Positions 1 through 5,455 of a stretch of DNA of 52,291 nt are shown in pieces. This DNA comes from a virus. Location: positions 1 through 52,291 of IMG/VR virus record IMGVR_UViG_3300030106_004815; one strand, given 5' to 3'. The stretch's first letter is position 1; every line of letters begins with the position of its first letter. The notes beneath the pieces were generated by a model, which saw only the letters and a list, made by a program, of their open reading frames with translations, was not told the origin of the DNA and made no database searches. Both the position numbers and the translations under genes were made by a program.

Positions 1-3
1 TGA

Positions 4-78
4 TCAAATAAACTCATCTGCATAACCACCAGTTTCGGAAAGACAATGATATGGATATAGTAACTGGTGGCTACACAT
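4..78 (-). CDS. possible 24-residue peptide at the window edge
   Basis: A short open frame starts at an ATG that overlaps the stop of the gene at 71-319 (ATGTGTAG junction). It encodes 24 residues and ends ETGGYADEFI. There is no clear ribosome-binding site and no recognised domain, so translation would rely on coupling to the upstream gene. A 9-bp inverted repeat (27-35 with 63-71) lies inside it, so the stretch could instead be a 3' untranslated hairpin. It is listed because nothing else explains the first 70 bases. Confidence 0.25.
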   Translation of the reverse strand: MCSHQLLYPYHCLSETGGYADEFI

Positions 79-319
79 TCTTAACCAAAGACAATCCTAA
101 GTTTTTTGCAACTTTTTTTCGTCCTTGTCGCCAAGCTCGTTCTGTTTTATCTAAAAACTGTAAACTAAAGTTCCCCATTCCAAAATCATTACCACAGTAA
201 AGCTGAAACATAATTGAAGTAAGTTCATCATAGGTTTTTTTATTAGGACTTATCATCACTAATTTTTCTAGCCCTTGATCAAACACTTCGTTTAGCGGTT
301 TTTTCTTTACTTCTGCCAA
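71..319 (-). CDS. hypothetical small early protein
   Basis: An 82-residue protein of unknown function. I place the start at TTG 319, not at the upstream start at 352, because a strong AAGGAG ribosome-binding site (326-331) sits six bases before this TTG. The protein is mixed-charge, has no membrane segment and ends in a basic stretch (WRQGRKKVAKNLG). It is separated by 167 bases from the next minus-strand gene, so it is probably transcribed through the inverted repeat there or from a promoter in that gap. No family was recognised. Confidence 0.7.
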   Translation of the reverse strand: MAEVKKKPLNEVFDQGLEKLVMISPNKKTYDELTSIMFQLYCGNDFGMGNFSLQFLDKTERAWRQGRKKVAKNLGLSLVKNV

Positions 320-486
320 AACAATCTCCTTTATTATTAATAATAAAAACAAGTTTGTTCGCTGTTCGGTAATTTAAGTAGATTGAAACCTCTACTTTTC
401 ATTGGGTTATGAGGAATACTCTTCTTCAGTAGCGTATAGTGAGCACAAAATCAAGTATTAATTTATACTCACTATACTATATGTGG
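320..486. other. 167-nt intergenic region with two hairpin-forming repeats
   Basis: This is one of the longer gene-free stretches. It holds a 7-bp inverted repeat (376-382 with 391-397, 8-nt loop) and a 10-bp inverted repeat (434-443 with 468-477), listed separately. It also contains the ribosome-binding site of the TTG-started gene. A 21-codon ATG frame on the minus strand has no ribosome-binding site, so I do not call it. A promoter, operator, small RNA or replication element is possible. Nothing resembling a tRNA was seen. Confidence 0.5.
434..477. repeat. 10-bp perfect inverted repeat with T7-promoter-like arms
   Basis: The arms GTATAGTGAG (434-443) and CTCACTATAC (468-477) are exact reverse complements separated by 24 AT-rich bases. 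Each arm contains CTCACTATA, which is the core of the T7 RNA polymerase promoter, and the two cores point outwards. The repeat begins about 10 nt after the stop of the gene at 487-702 (read on the minus strand). It has no U-tract, so it is not a standard terminator. A protein-binding site, a hairpin in mRNA, or divergent single-subunit polymerase promoters are all possible. Confidence 0.6.
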
Positions 487-702
487 TTATTTTCCGTTTA
501 ATTTTTTAGATCCCTGCACCAAAAGCTCTGCTTTAAGCTTTTCTACAGATTTACCCTGCTTTTTAGCAATAGCTTTTAGCTCGGAATCAGCTAATTTTGC
601 TATCATTGCACCTGGCCTTCTAAAGCCTTTTTCACCCATAGCAGTAATAATCTTATATGTATCGATATCTACGGCTACACTTTTCCACTTGTTCGTATCC
701 AT
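487..702 (-). CDS. small ribbon-helix-helix-like protein
   Basis: A 71-residue protein beginning MDTNKWKSVAVDIDTYKII, followed by a helix-rich, Lys-rich C-terminus. A short beta-strand (WKSVAVD) followed by two predicted helices resembles ribbon-helix-helix DNA-binding proteins of small phage regulators, which would suit a transcriptional regulator near early genes. The start has a GGAG site eight bases upstream. The gene overlaps the end of the upstream gene by 28 nt. The fold assignment is inferred from pattern only. Confidence 0.65.
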   Translation of the reverse strand: MDTNKWKSVAVDIDTYKIITAMGEKGFRRPGAMIAKLADSELKAIAKKQGKSVEKLKAELLVQGSKKLNGK

Positions 703-866
703 TTTTTATACTCCGTTTTAGTTTTACATTTTGATCTATACACTCTGTCGTATTCACACATGAATGCTTCAGTAGCGGCTCGGGCATTTCTTGATCTAGA
801 AATTTTACGGTTGATGGCATCGATTCTTTTACTTTGCCAGTTTTTCGCAGTTGTTTCTGTTGACAT
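675..866 (-). CDS. hypothetical basic protein
   Basis: A 63-residue, strongly basic protein of unknown function (KISRSRNARAATEAF in the centre, Lys-rich end). The start at ATG 866 is preferred over the upstream start at 911 because a GGAAGG site lies just before it. The extended N-terminus would only read through the lipoprotein gene in another frame. It overlaps the lipoprotein gene at 829-999 by 38 nt in a different frame and the next gene by 28 nt. The charge suggests nucleic-acid binding, but no domain is recognised. Confidence 0.6.
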   Translation of the reverse strand: MSTETTAKNWQSKRIDAINRKISRSRNARAATEAFMCEYDRVYRSKCKTKTEYKKWIRTSGKV

Positions 867-999
867 TTGTACCTTCCTTTTCAATAAACCAGACATAAGA
901 CCATTCGTCATGTCCTGGTGTACATTTTAATCCTAACTTCATGGTGTAACCACAGCCTGTTAGAAATAAAAATAACATTATTATAAAGATGTTTTTCAT
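829..999 (-). CDS. small lipoprotein
   Basis: A 56-residue frame starting ATG 999 and ending TAA at 829. It begins MKNIFIIMLFLFLTGCGYTM: two residues, a Lys, a hydrophobic core, and then the lipobox LTGC. The predicted mature protein is therefore only about 41 residues, anchored by a lipidated Cys, with two more cysteines. The start shares an ATGA junction with the stop of the upstream gene. The role is unknown. Small phage lipoproteins can be outer spanins or superinfection-exclusion proteins, but neither is shown here. Confidence 0.75.
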   Translation of the reverse strand: MKNIFIIMLFLFLTGCGYTMKLGLKCTPGHDEWSYVWFIEKEGTNVNRNNCEKLAK

Positions 1000-1208
1000 T
1001 TAAATTTTACCTCTTTATCTAGTTTTTCGATTTCTTTCTTTAAATGTTTCATTATATTAGTCACTCCTACAACAATTGTTTTTGATGTCGAAGTATCTAA
1101 ATTACCAAACATTTTTCCTATTTCACGATAAGCATTTAATTTACCAGCATTACTGGATTCACAATTCATATCGTTCATAATCTTTACTTGCTCTGCTATG
1201 TTATACAT
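996..1208 (-). CDS. hypothetical protein
   Basis: A 70-residue protein with a Lys- and Glu-rich helical C-terminus (MKHLKKEIEKLDKEVKF) that looks like a short coiled coil. There is no membrane segment. A strong GGAGG site sits five bases before the ATG, and the stop codon overlaps the start of the lipoprotein gene by four bases, so the two are probably translationally coupled. No family recognised. Confidence 0.7.
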   Translation of the reverse strand: MYNIAEQVKIMNDMNCESSNAGKLNAYREIGKMFGNLDTSTSKTIVVGVTNIMKHLKKEIEKLDKEVKFK

Positions 1209-1216
1209 CTTTCCTC

Positions 1217-1324
1217 CTATGAGTTAAAAATTGTATAGGCTAATACTCCTATAATTAAAAATAAAATTTTAGGTGGTATGATTAATATTAATATTAAAAA
1301 AAACAATCTTCCTAAATATTTCAT
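1217..1324 (-). CDS. small membrane protein
   Basis: A 35-residue frame starting MKYLGRLFF with two short hydrophobic runs either side of a PPK turn, so it could span the membrane once or form a hairpin. Its ATG overlaps the upstream stop in an ATGA junction, which supports real coupled translation. It ends nine bases before the next start codon. Its small size and hydrophobicity are all that can be seen. A role in host membrane modification or lysis control would be guesswork. Confidence 0.65.
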   Translation of the reverse strand: MKYLGRLFFLILILIIPPKILFLIIGVLAYTIFNS

Positions 1325-1596
1325 TGATCCGCCTTCTCGTTTTTGTTTTCAAGACTTTGTATTTCATCTTCTACAAAATCTGCTGCTACCCACATGTTAA
1401 GCATCTTTGATGGGTGTCCATCTTTGAAGTCAAGCTCAACATTAACAAGTCTATCTCTTGCATCAACAAAGCTTTCAGATGTGCAATCACATCTATTACC
1501 TTCTTTGTCGTGGGTTTGCACTTTAGACAAAATATCATCAACATCTTTCACAAACTTTTTAAAAGCTTTTGATGAACTTTTTAGTTTTACATCCAT
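1321..1596 (-). CDS. hypothetical protein
   Basis: A 91-residue acidic protein. The start is placed at ATG 1596, with GGAG six bases upstream, rather than at a TTG at 1608. It has a CDC motif in the middle (GNRCDCTSESF) and an acidic, probably helical C-terminus. It overlaps the upstream gene by 10 nt and the small membrane protein gene by four. No known family was recognised. The CxC pair could bind a metal, but there is no second pair. Confidence 0.65.
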   Translation of the reverse strand: MDVKLKSSSKAFKKFVKDVDDILSKVQTHDKEGNRCDCTSESFVDARDRLVNVELDFKDGHPSKMLNMWVAADFVEDEIQSLENKNEKADQ

Positions 1597-1886
1597 GCTG
1601 TTCTCCAAGATTTAAATTTATCTTGTAAGTAGTCAAACAAGGCATAAAAACCTGTCTCTGCTTTTACCACTCTTGCAAACACAGCTTTGTCTATCTCAAC
1701 TCCATTATGATAAAGTTTTAATTCACCCTTATCTCTTTCGTAAGTAATTAAGATAGCATCGGTCTCTGCACCTAATGTTTGCACAATGTCTCCGCCTGTT
1801 CCTGATTTAAAGTCAACTTCTCTAATGTTGCTTGCAAATACTTCGGATACATCTTTTGTCACACGTTTCTTATCTTTTTCATCCAT
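1587..1886 (-). CDS. hypothetical protein
   Basis: A 99-residue protein with a charged N-terminus (MDEKDKKRVTKDVSEVF), a central mixed-strand region and an aromatic C-terminus (FYALFDYLQDKFKSWRTAW). An AGGAG site lies just upstream of the ATG. It is the first gene of the leftward early block and diverges from the plus-strand gene at 1958, so the 71-nt gap between them should hold promoters for both. No function was recognised. Confidence 0.7.
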   Translation of the reverse strand: MDEKDKKRVTKDVSEVFASNIREVDFKSGTGGDIVQTLGAETDAILITYERDKGELKLYHNGVEIDKAVFARVVKAETGFYALFDYLQDKFKSWRTAWM

Positions 1887-1914
1887 GTTATACTCCTGTT
1901 ATTACTCCGCTTTT

Positions 1915-1930
1915 ATATCAATAATGATAT
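1915..1930. promoter_or_regulatory. 6-bp inverted repeat in a divergent intergenic region
   Basis: ATATCA (1915-1920) and TGATAT (1925-1930) are exact inverted copies four bases apart. They lie between the leftward gene starting at 1886 and the rightward gene starting at 1958, where an operator for a divergent promoter pair would be expected. Such a short AT-rich palindrome can occur by chance. Confidence 0.3.
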
Positions 1931-1957
1931 TAAATGCAAGGATTAAATGGGATATCT

Positions 1958-2170
1958 ATGAAGTTTATTCTTACAATGTATGTATGTTCTTTTTTACACC
2001 AGGACTGTGCTCCAGGTGTTGTATACCCTACACAATTTGACAGTTGGTATGATTGTACTATGCAGGCCCATGTAGAATCAACACAATTATTATTGTCAAT
2101 ACCACAAGCCCTAGTAGAAGAAAATAAAATAGCCACTAAATATACGTGTGTTCAACCCACAAATGCATAG
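1958..2170 (+). CDS. small secreted-type conserved phage protein
   Basis: A 70-residue protein starting MKFILTMYVCSF, at ATG 1958 rather than at the upstream in-frame ATG 1934. The short hydrophobic N-terminus, cysteines (CSF, DCAP, YDC, YTC) and the SWYDC motif resemble a family of small hypothetical proteins often seen in marine phages. Function unknown. An export signal is possible, though the hydrophobic part is short. It is the first of four plus-strand genes (1958-2804) facing away from most of the genome. Confidence 0.7.
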   Translation: MKFILTMYVCSFLHQDCAPGVVYPTQFDSWYDCTMQAHVESTQLLLSIPQALVEENKIATKYTCVQPTNA

Positions 2171-2172
2171 GG

Positions 2173-2202
2173 TTGTATTAACACCATAATATGTTATATA
2201 AT
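2173..2202 (+). promoter_or_regulatory. sigma70-type promoter, possibly giving a leaderless mRNA
   Basis: A perfect TATAAT box (2197-2202) lies 18 bases after TTGTAT (2173-2178), a weak match to the -35 consensus. Only five bases (CTCTC) separate the -10 box from the ATG at 2208. No ribosome-binding site is present, so transcription probably starts at or next to the A of the start codon. Confidence 0.5.
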
Positions 2203-2207
2203 CTCTC

Positions 2208-2468
2208 ATGAGCAGTTATCGAATTCAGATACGATCAGAAGGTAAGCATTATGATGGGATAATTGATGCTCAGGACGATGTTTCGGCTTTACGACAGTTC
2301 GGGAAAAAACTGACCAATGGTGAAATCGAAGCAAAAGATGAAGTTCTTTATACACCAAAAAGAATTTTCATCACATATGAGGAGCTAAAAAATGGCACTA
2401 CAAAAGCTAGTATCGGAGAAGCTTCAGTTGGAGTCCAAGTGGGCGAATCAAGCGTTACAACAAGGTAG
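2208..2468 (+). CDS. hypothetical protein
   Basis: An 86-residue protein beginning MSSYRIQIRSEGKHYDG, with a beta-strand-rich N-terminal half containing a DAQDDVSALRQF segment. The C-terminus is Ser/Gly/Val-rich. The start has no ribosome-binding site and sits five bases after a TATAAT box, suggesting a leaderless message. The last 77 nt overlap the next gene in another frame. No family was recognised. Confidence 0.65.
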   Translation: MSSYRIQIRSEGKHYDGIIDAQDDVSALRQFGKKLTNGEIEAKDEVLYTPKRIFITYEELKNGTTKASIGEASVGVQVGESSVTTR

Positions 2469-2577
2469 AGTAACGACTGATATGAAGTGGATTGATATAA
2501 GAATTAAAGATCTGAAAAAAAGAATCAATGAACAAAGTGTTCTTGATGCATCACAGGATCTTCTTACAAACAGCTAG
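2392..2577 (+). CDS. small helical protein
   Basis: A 61-residue, probably all-helical protein (MALQKLVSEKLQLESKW then WIDIRIKDLKKRINEQ) with coiled-coil character. A GAGGAG site precedes the ATG by about seven bases. The gene overlaps the end of the preceding gene by 77 nt in another frame. Both frames seem genuine: the upstream one keeps an open frame to its stop, and the downstream one has the better ribosome-binding site. Function unknown. Confidence 0.7.
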   Translation: MALQKLVSEKLQLESKWANQALQQGRVTTDMKWIDIRIKDLKKRINEQSVLDASQDLLTNS

Positions 2578-2627
2578 TAAAAAAGACTAGCAACCTATAA
2601 AAAAATCATTTATAACAAGGGCTATCT

Positions 2628-2804
2628 ATGGCTGTAAAAAAAGGAGATAGTTATGCACATATTCCTAACTATATTAGGCATTATATCGAATCAACCGAGC
2701 GAGGCCACATTATTAAAATTGTTACTGAAGGCGGAGTCGCAACATACAATTGTGAGTGGGCTGATTACAAAAGATCAGGAAAAATTACAAGACCAAAAGA
2801 TTAA
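2628..2804 (+). CDS. hypothetical protein, last of the plus-strand block
   Basis: A 58-residue protein starting MAVKKGDSYAHIPNYIRHY and ending with a GVATYNCEWADYKR region, which reads as a compact, well-formed domain. A weak AAGG lies nine bases before the ATG. The stop codon overlaps the stop of the convergent gene at 2801 on the other strand (shared TTAA). A second frame fits inside it (2653-2823). No known function. Confidence 0.65.
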   Translation: MAVKKGDSYAHIPNYIRHYIESTERGHIIKIVTEGGVATYNCEWADYKRSGKITRPKD

Positions 2805-2823
2805 AGTATTCCAAGATTTCTAA
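2653..2823 (+). CDS. possible nested out-of-frame gene
   Basis: A 56-codon frame lies almost wholly inside the gene at 2628-2804, shifted by one base. It starts ATG 2653 after an excellent AAAGGAG site and begins MHIFLTILGIISNQP, followed by a Leu/Lys-rich helix and a Gln/Lys-rich end. Its ribosome-binding site is better than that of the enclosing gene. It also crosses the convergent gene's stop by about 20 nt. It may be a real overprinted gene or a chance frame. Confidence 0.3.
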   Translation: MHIFLTILGIISNQPSEATLLKLLLKAESQHTIVSGLITKDQEKLQDQKIKVFQDF

Positions 2824-3022
2824 GTTCTTCCGGTGGCCGTTGTTTAGTACACATTGTGCAATCTACTCGAATCCTTTCGGTTTCAGAAGTATCTTTCCAT
2901 ACCCATATCTCACGGGTATCCTTACATCTTAGACAAGGTGTTTTTTTCTTTTTATCCATTTCAATCTTTGCGTCTGCAAATAATTTTAACATGGCTCTAT
3001 AAGCTGTTCCACTATTATACAT
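2801..3022 (-). CDS. small zinc-ribbon-like protein
   Basis: A 73-residue protein with two CxxC pairs (CLRC and CTMC) about 24 residues apart, separated by a strand-rich segment (REIWVWKDT). This is the usual arrangement of a zinc ribbon or DnaJ-like zinc centre. The N-terminal part is helical. It follows the small membrane protein gene by one base. The likely role is binding of a nucleic acid or protein through a zinc site. Its stop overlaps the stop of the plus-strand gene. Confidence 0.7.
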   Translation of the reverse strand: MYNSGTAYRAMLKLFADAKIEMDKKKKTPCLRCKDTREIWVWKDTSETERIRVDCTMCTKQRPPEELRNLGIL

Positions 3023-3023
3023 A

Positions 3024-3143
3024 TTAAAAAAACCTACCCAATCCTAAAGCTGCTGCACCAATTACCACAAGCCATATTAAGCCTTTAATTAAAAAGAAAT
3101 AAAATCCCCCTACAAGTAAATTTTTATATATTTTTTTTCTCAT
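3024..3143 (-). CDS. small membrane protein
   Basis: A 39-residue frame beginning MRKKIYKNLLVGGFYFFLI. A basic N-terminus precedes one or two hydrophobic segments, the second being Gly/Ala-rich, ending RFF. The ATG overlaps the upstream stop by four bases and the stop is one base from the next start, so it fits the tight packing of the operon. This is a single-pass or hairpin membrane peptide of unknown role. Confidence 0.65.
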   Translation of the reverse strand: MRKKIYKNLLVGGFYFFLIKGLIWLVVIGAAALGLGRFF

Positions 3144-3307
3144 ATATCAAGTTCGGGCCTTGAATAAACCCACATATAATTTTTCTTATAATATTTATAA
3201 AATTCTTTATCTTTAAAATAGTTTGCAATACGATCAGGCGACACTTGATCTGATACAATACATTCTGCTACGTTCTCATACTCAGATTTTTTTAATTTCT
3301 TACTCAT
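3140..3307 (-). CDS. hypothetical protein downstream of DNA polymerase
   Basis: A 55-residue protein starting MSKKLKKSEYENVAECI and rich in Lys, Tyr and acidic residues (YFKDKEFYKYYKKNYMW). The start at 3307 overlaps the end of the polymerase gene by eight bases. The longer frame from 3349 would sit deep in the polymerase gene, so it is rejected. There is no recognised domain. Its position suggests co-expression with replication genes. Confidence 0.65.
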   Translation of the reverse strand: MSKKLKKSEYENVAECIVSDQVSPDRIANYFKDKEFYKYYKKNYMWVYSRPELDI

Positions 3308-5174
3308 TTTCTTTTGCATCTCCCCAGCTATCGCCCAAAGCCACATCACATTTAAAAGGCACTTTTAAGTTCTCTACAGCATTTTCCATCTTACCTTTAA
3401 TAACTTTAATGTCTTCGTCCGTCCCTATACTAAAACATAGTTCATCATGTATTTGTAATAAAGGTAAATGTCCTGCCTTATAACAATCAATCATAGCTTG
3501 TTTTGCTTGATCAGCAGCAGATCCTTGAATAAGTCTGTTCAATGCTTTGTATGTAAATGCTCGTCTTATATTATTTCCATAATTAGCTTTAGCTTCATTG
3601 TAGTTCATAGCTTGATTCATTCCAAATGTAGCAGGTTCCCATTTATCAAATCTACATTTACGACCTTTAATAGTTCTAATAAAACCAAACTTACTAGCAG
3701 ATTGGGTCACAGCACTAGCTAATTTTTTTACAAAAGGGACTCTTGAGTTGTATTTATTTAAAAGAATCTCTGCTTTATCCTTACTAATTCCTAATTCTTT
3801 TGAAAGTTTTGCTTTACCCATACCATAAAACAATCCTAAATTAATTGTTTTAGCCTGTGTCCTAGATATATCAGCCATATCAGCTACAATTTGATGGAAG
3901 TCTGCAGACTCATCTTCGTAAGCTTGTATAAATTCTTCAGAACCATCTAATTTTTCTCCTATAGATGCAGAGTAATGGGCTACAAGTCTTGGCTCTTGTT
4001 GTGAATAATCAAAGGATCCCCACTGTCTTCCTTCTTCAGGCAAGAATAAACTTCTAATCTTATTTCCGTATTCTTTATTTCTAGCTGGTATTTGTTGAAG
4101 ATTTGGATTTGCATAAGACAAACGTCCAGATACTGTGCCTCCTTGATCAGAACGTAATTGGTTTATCTCTGCGTGTATTCTACCCTTATGAACATATCTT
4201 TGTATAGAATCAATAAAAGTAGAATGAAACTTATTTATTTCTCTTGCCTCTCTAATCAAAGCTGCAACTGGATGTTCACAATTTTGTAACCAGTTAGTTG
4301 TAAATGATGGTTCGTTTGATTTTGCAGTTCTTGGATACTCTACTCCTAATCTATCAAATACTTGTGCTACACTTCTTGCAGCCCAAATGTCTACACCAAT
4401 TGTCGTTTCTTTTTTTATCTTCTGTAAAACTTCTTTCTCTTTTAATCTAAATTCTTTTTTTAAAACGTGAGCTTTTTCCTCGTTTACTCTTATGCCTACT
4501 TGTCTCATTTTTAGTAGAATTGGTAACAGATCCATTTCCATTTCCCAAACATCATTAATAGATTGTTTTTGTATCTCAGCTTTAAATCTGTGCCATAGTT
4601 TTAAAGTTAATGCTGCGTCTTGCTCTGCATAGAAACCAACATAACCCGCAGGCATTTTCCACAAATCTTGTTTAGGATCTATACCCCACTCTTTTGCTTT
4701 TTCTTTTAAAAATGTTTCGTTTTTTATTTCTCCTAAATAATCTTTTGCACATGCGTTTAGGGAGAAGCTCCATCTATTCTCATCAATCAAAGCTGCAGCT
4801 ACCATAGTATCTACAATCTTACCATTAATCTCAAAACCATTAGCAATCAACCAACCCACATCATAAGAAGCATTATGAAATATCTTTGTGCTAGGTCTTT
4901 TAAGTAAATCTACCATCCAAGCTGTTGTAACAGCTAAATCCATATTACCACCAGCATCGTGTGCTATTGGAAAATACCATTGCTTACCTAATGCAGCCAC
5001 GGCAAACCCCACAACATGGCCTTTACCTGTTGCCCAACCCGATCCTAACTTTTTAAGCTCAGGATCTTTTGTTTCCAAATCAATCGCAACTTCATCTGCT
5101 TCTCTTAAGTCAGGGTATTCTGATGGTGCTACCCAATCAGAGTCATTATATATAAAATTTAATTGATGACTCAT
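3300..5174 (-). CDS. polA: DNA polymerase family A with 3'-5' exonuclease
   Basis: A 624-residue replicative polymerase. The N-terminal proofreading domain has Exo I (DLE, 32-34), Exo II (N101, D105) and Exo III (Y182, D186). The polymerase domain shows motif A (DYSQQEPR, 389-396), motif B (R438, K442, Y450) and motif C (HDE, 576-578). There is no 5' nuclease domain, as is usual for phage enzymes. The residue matching E. coli Phe762 is Leu446, a variant known from marine virus polymerases. The start at 5174 makes an ATGA junction with the DUF3310 gene. It should copy the phage genome with the adjacent helicase and primase. Confidence 0.97.
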   Translation of the reverse strand: MSHQLNFIYNDSDWVAPSEYPDLREADEVAIDLETKDPELKKLGSGWATGKGHVVGFAVAALGKQWYFPIAHDAGGNMDLAVTTAWMVDLLKRPSTKIFHNASYDVGWLIANGFEINGKIVDTMVAAALIDENRWSFSLNACAKDYLGEIKNETFLKEKAKEWGIDPKQDLWKMPAGYVGFYAEQDAALTLKLWHRFKAEIQKQSINDVWEMEMDLLPILLKMRQVGIRVNEEKAHVLKKEFRLKEKEVLQKIKKETTIGVDIWAARSVAQVFDRLGVEYPRTAKSNEPSFTTNWLQNCEHPVAALIREAREINKFHSTFIDSIQRYVHKGRIHAEINQLRSDQGGTVSGRLSYANPNLQQIPARNKEYGNKIRSLFLPEEGRQWGSFDYSQQEPRLVAHYSASIGEKLDGSEEFIQAYEDESADFHQIVADMADISRTQAKTINLGLFYGMGKAKLSKELGISKDKAEILLNKYNSRVPFVKKLASAVTQSASKFGFIRTIKGRKCRFDKWEPATFGMNQAMNYNEAKANYGNNIRRAFTYKALNRLIQGSAADQAKQAMIDCYKAGHLPLLQIHDELCFSIGTDEDIKVIKGKMENAVENLKVPFKCDVALGDSWGDAKENE

Positions 5175-5455
5175 GCGTCTTGCATTTGTGCTACCATTTG
5201 TGCCCACTCCTCTTCTTTCTCAATAGAATCATCTGGAAGTTCTACTCTCTTTTTTTTCTTTTTCATAAAATCTATTTCCATCTCACAATAATGAATTATC
5301 TTTTGTAAATCTTGAATTCCACCTTTGTTTTTGTATCTGCACGTATATCTTATTACATTGGCTTGAAAAGGATTAAGTTCGTTTTCTTGTATAAATGTCC
5401 AAGGCTCTATGACAAAAGATTTATAGTGAGATCCACCAATTTGTTTCTTAGGCAT
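5171..5455 (-). CDS. DUF3310 family protein
   Basis: A 94-residue protein matching the DUF3310 pattern: a GGSHYKSF start, an NPFQANVIRYTCRYKNKGG core and a DLQKIIHY helix. These proteins are widespread in phages, usually beside replication or nucleotide genes, and their biochemical role is unsettled. The gene lies between the SF1 helicase (8-nt overlap) and DNA polymerase (4-nt overlap), in keeping with co-expression. The C-terminus is charged and probably disordered. Confidence 0.85.
   Translation of the reverse strand: MPKKQIGGSHYKSFVIEPWTFIQENELNPFQANVIRYTCRYKNKGGIQDLQKIIHYCEMEIDFMKKKKKRVELPDDSIEKEEEWAQMVAQMQDA

Noticed and set aside
1343-1615. 90-codon plus-strand open frame
   Set aside because: It lies opposite two minus-strand genes with good ribosome-binding sites and coupled junctions, has no ribosome-binding site of its own, and gives a low-complexity Ser/Phe-rich product typical of antisense frames.
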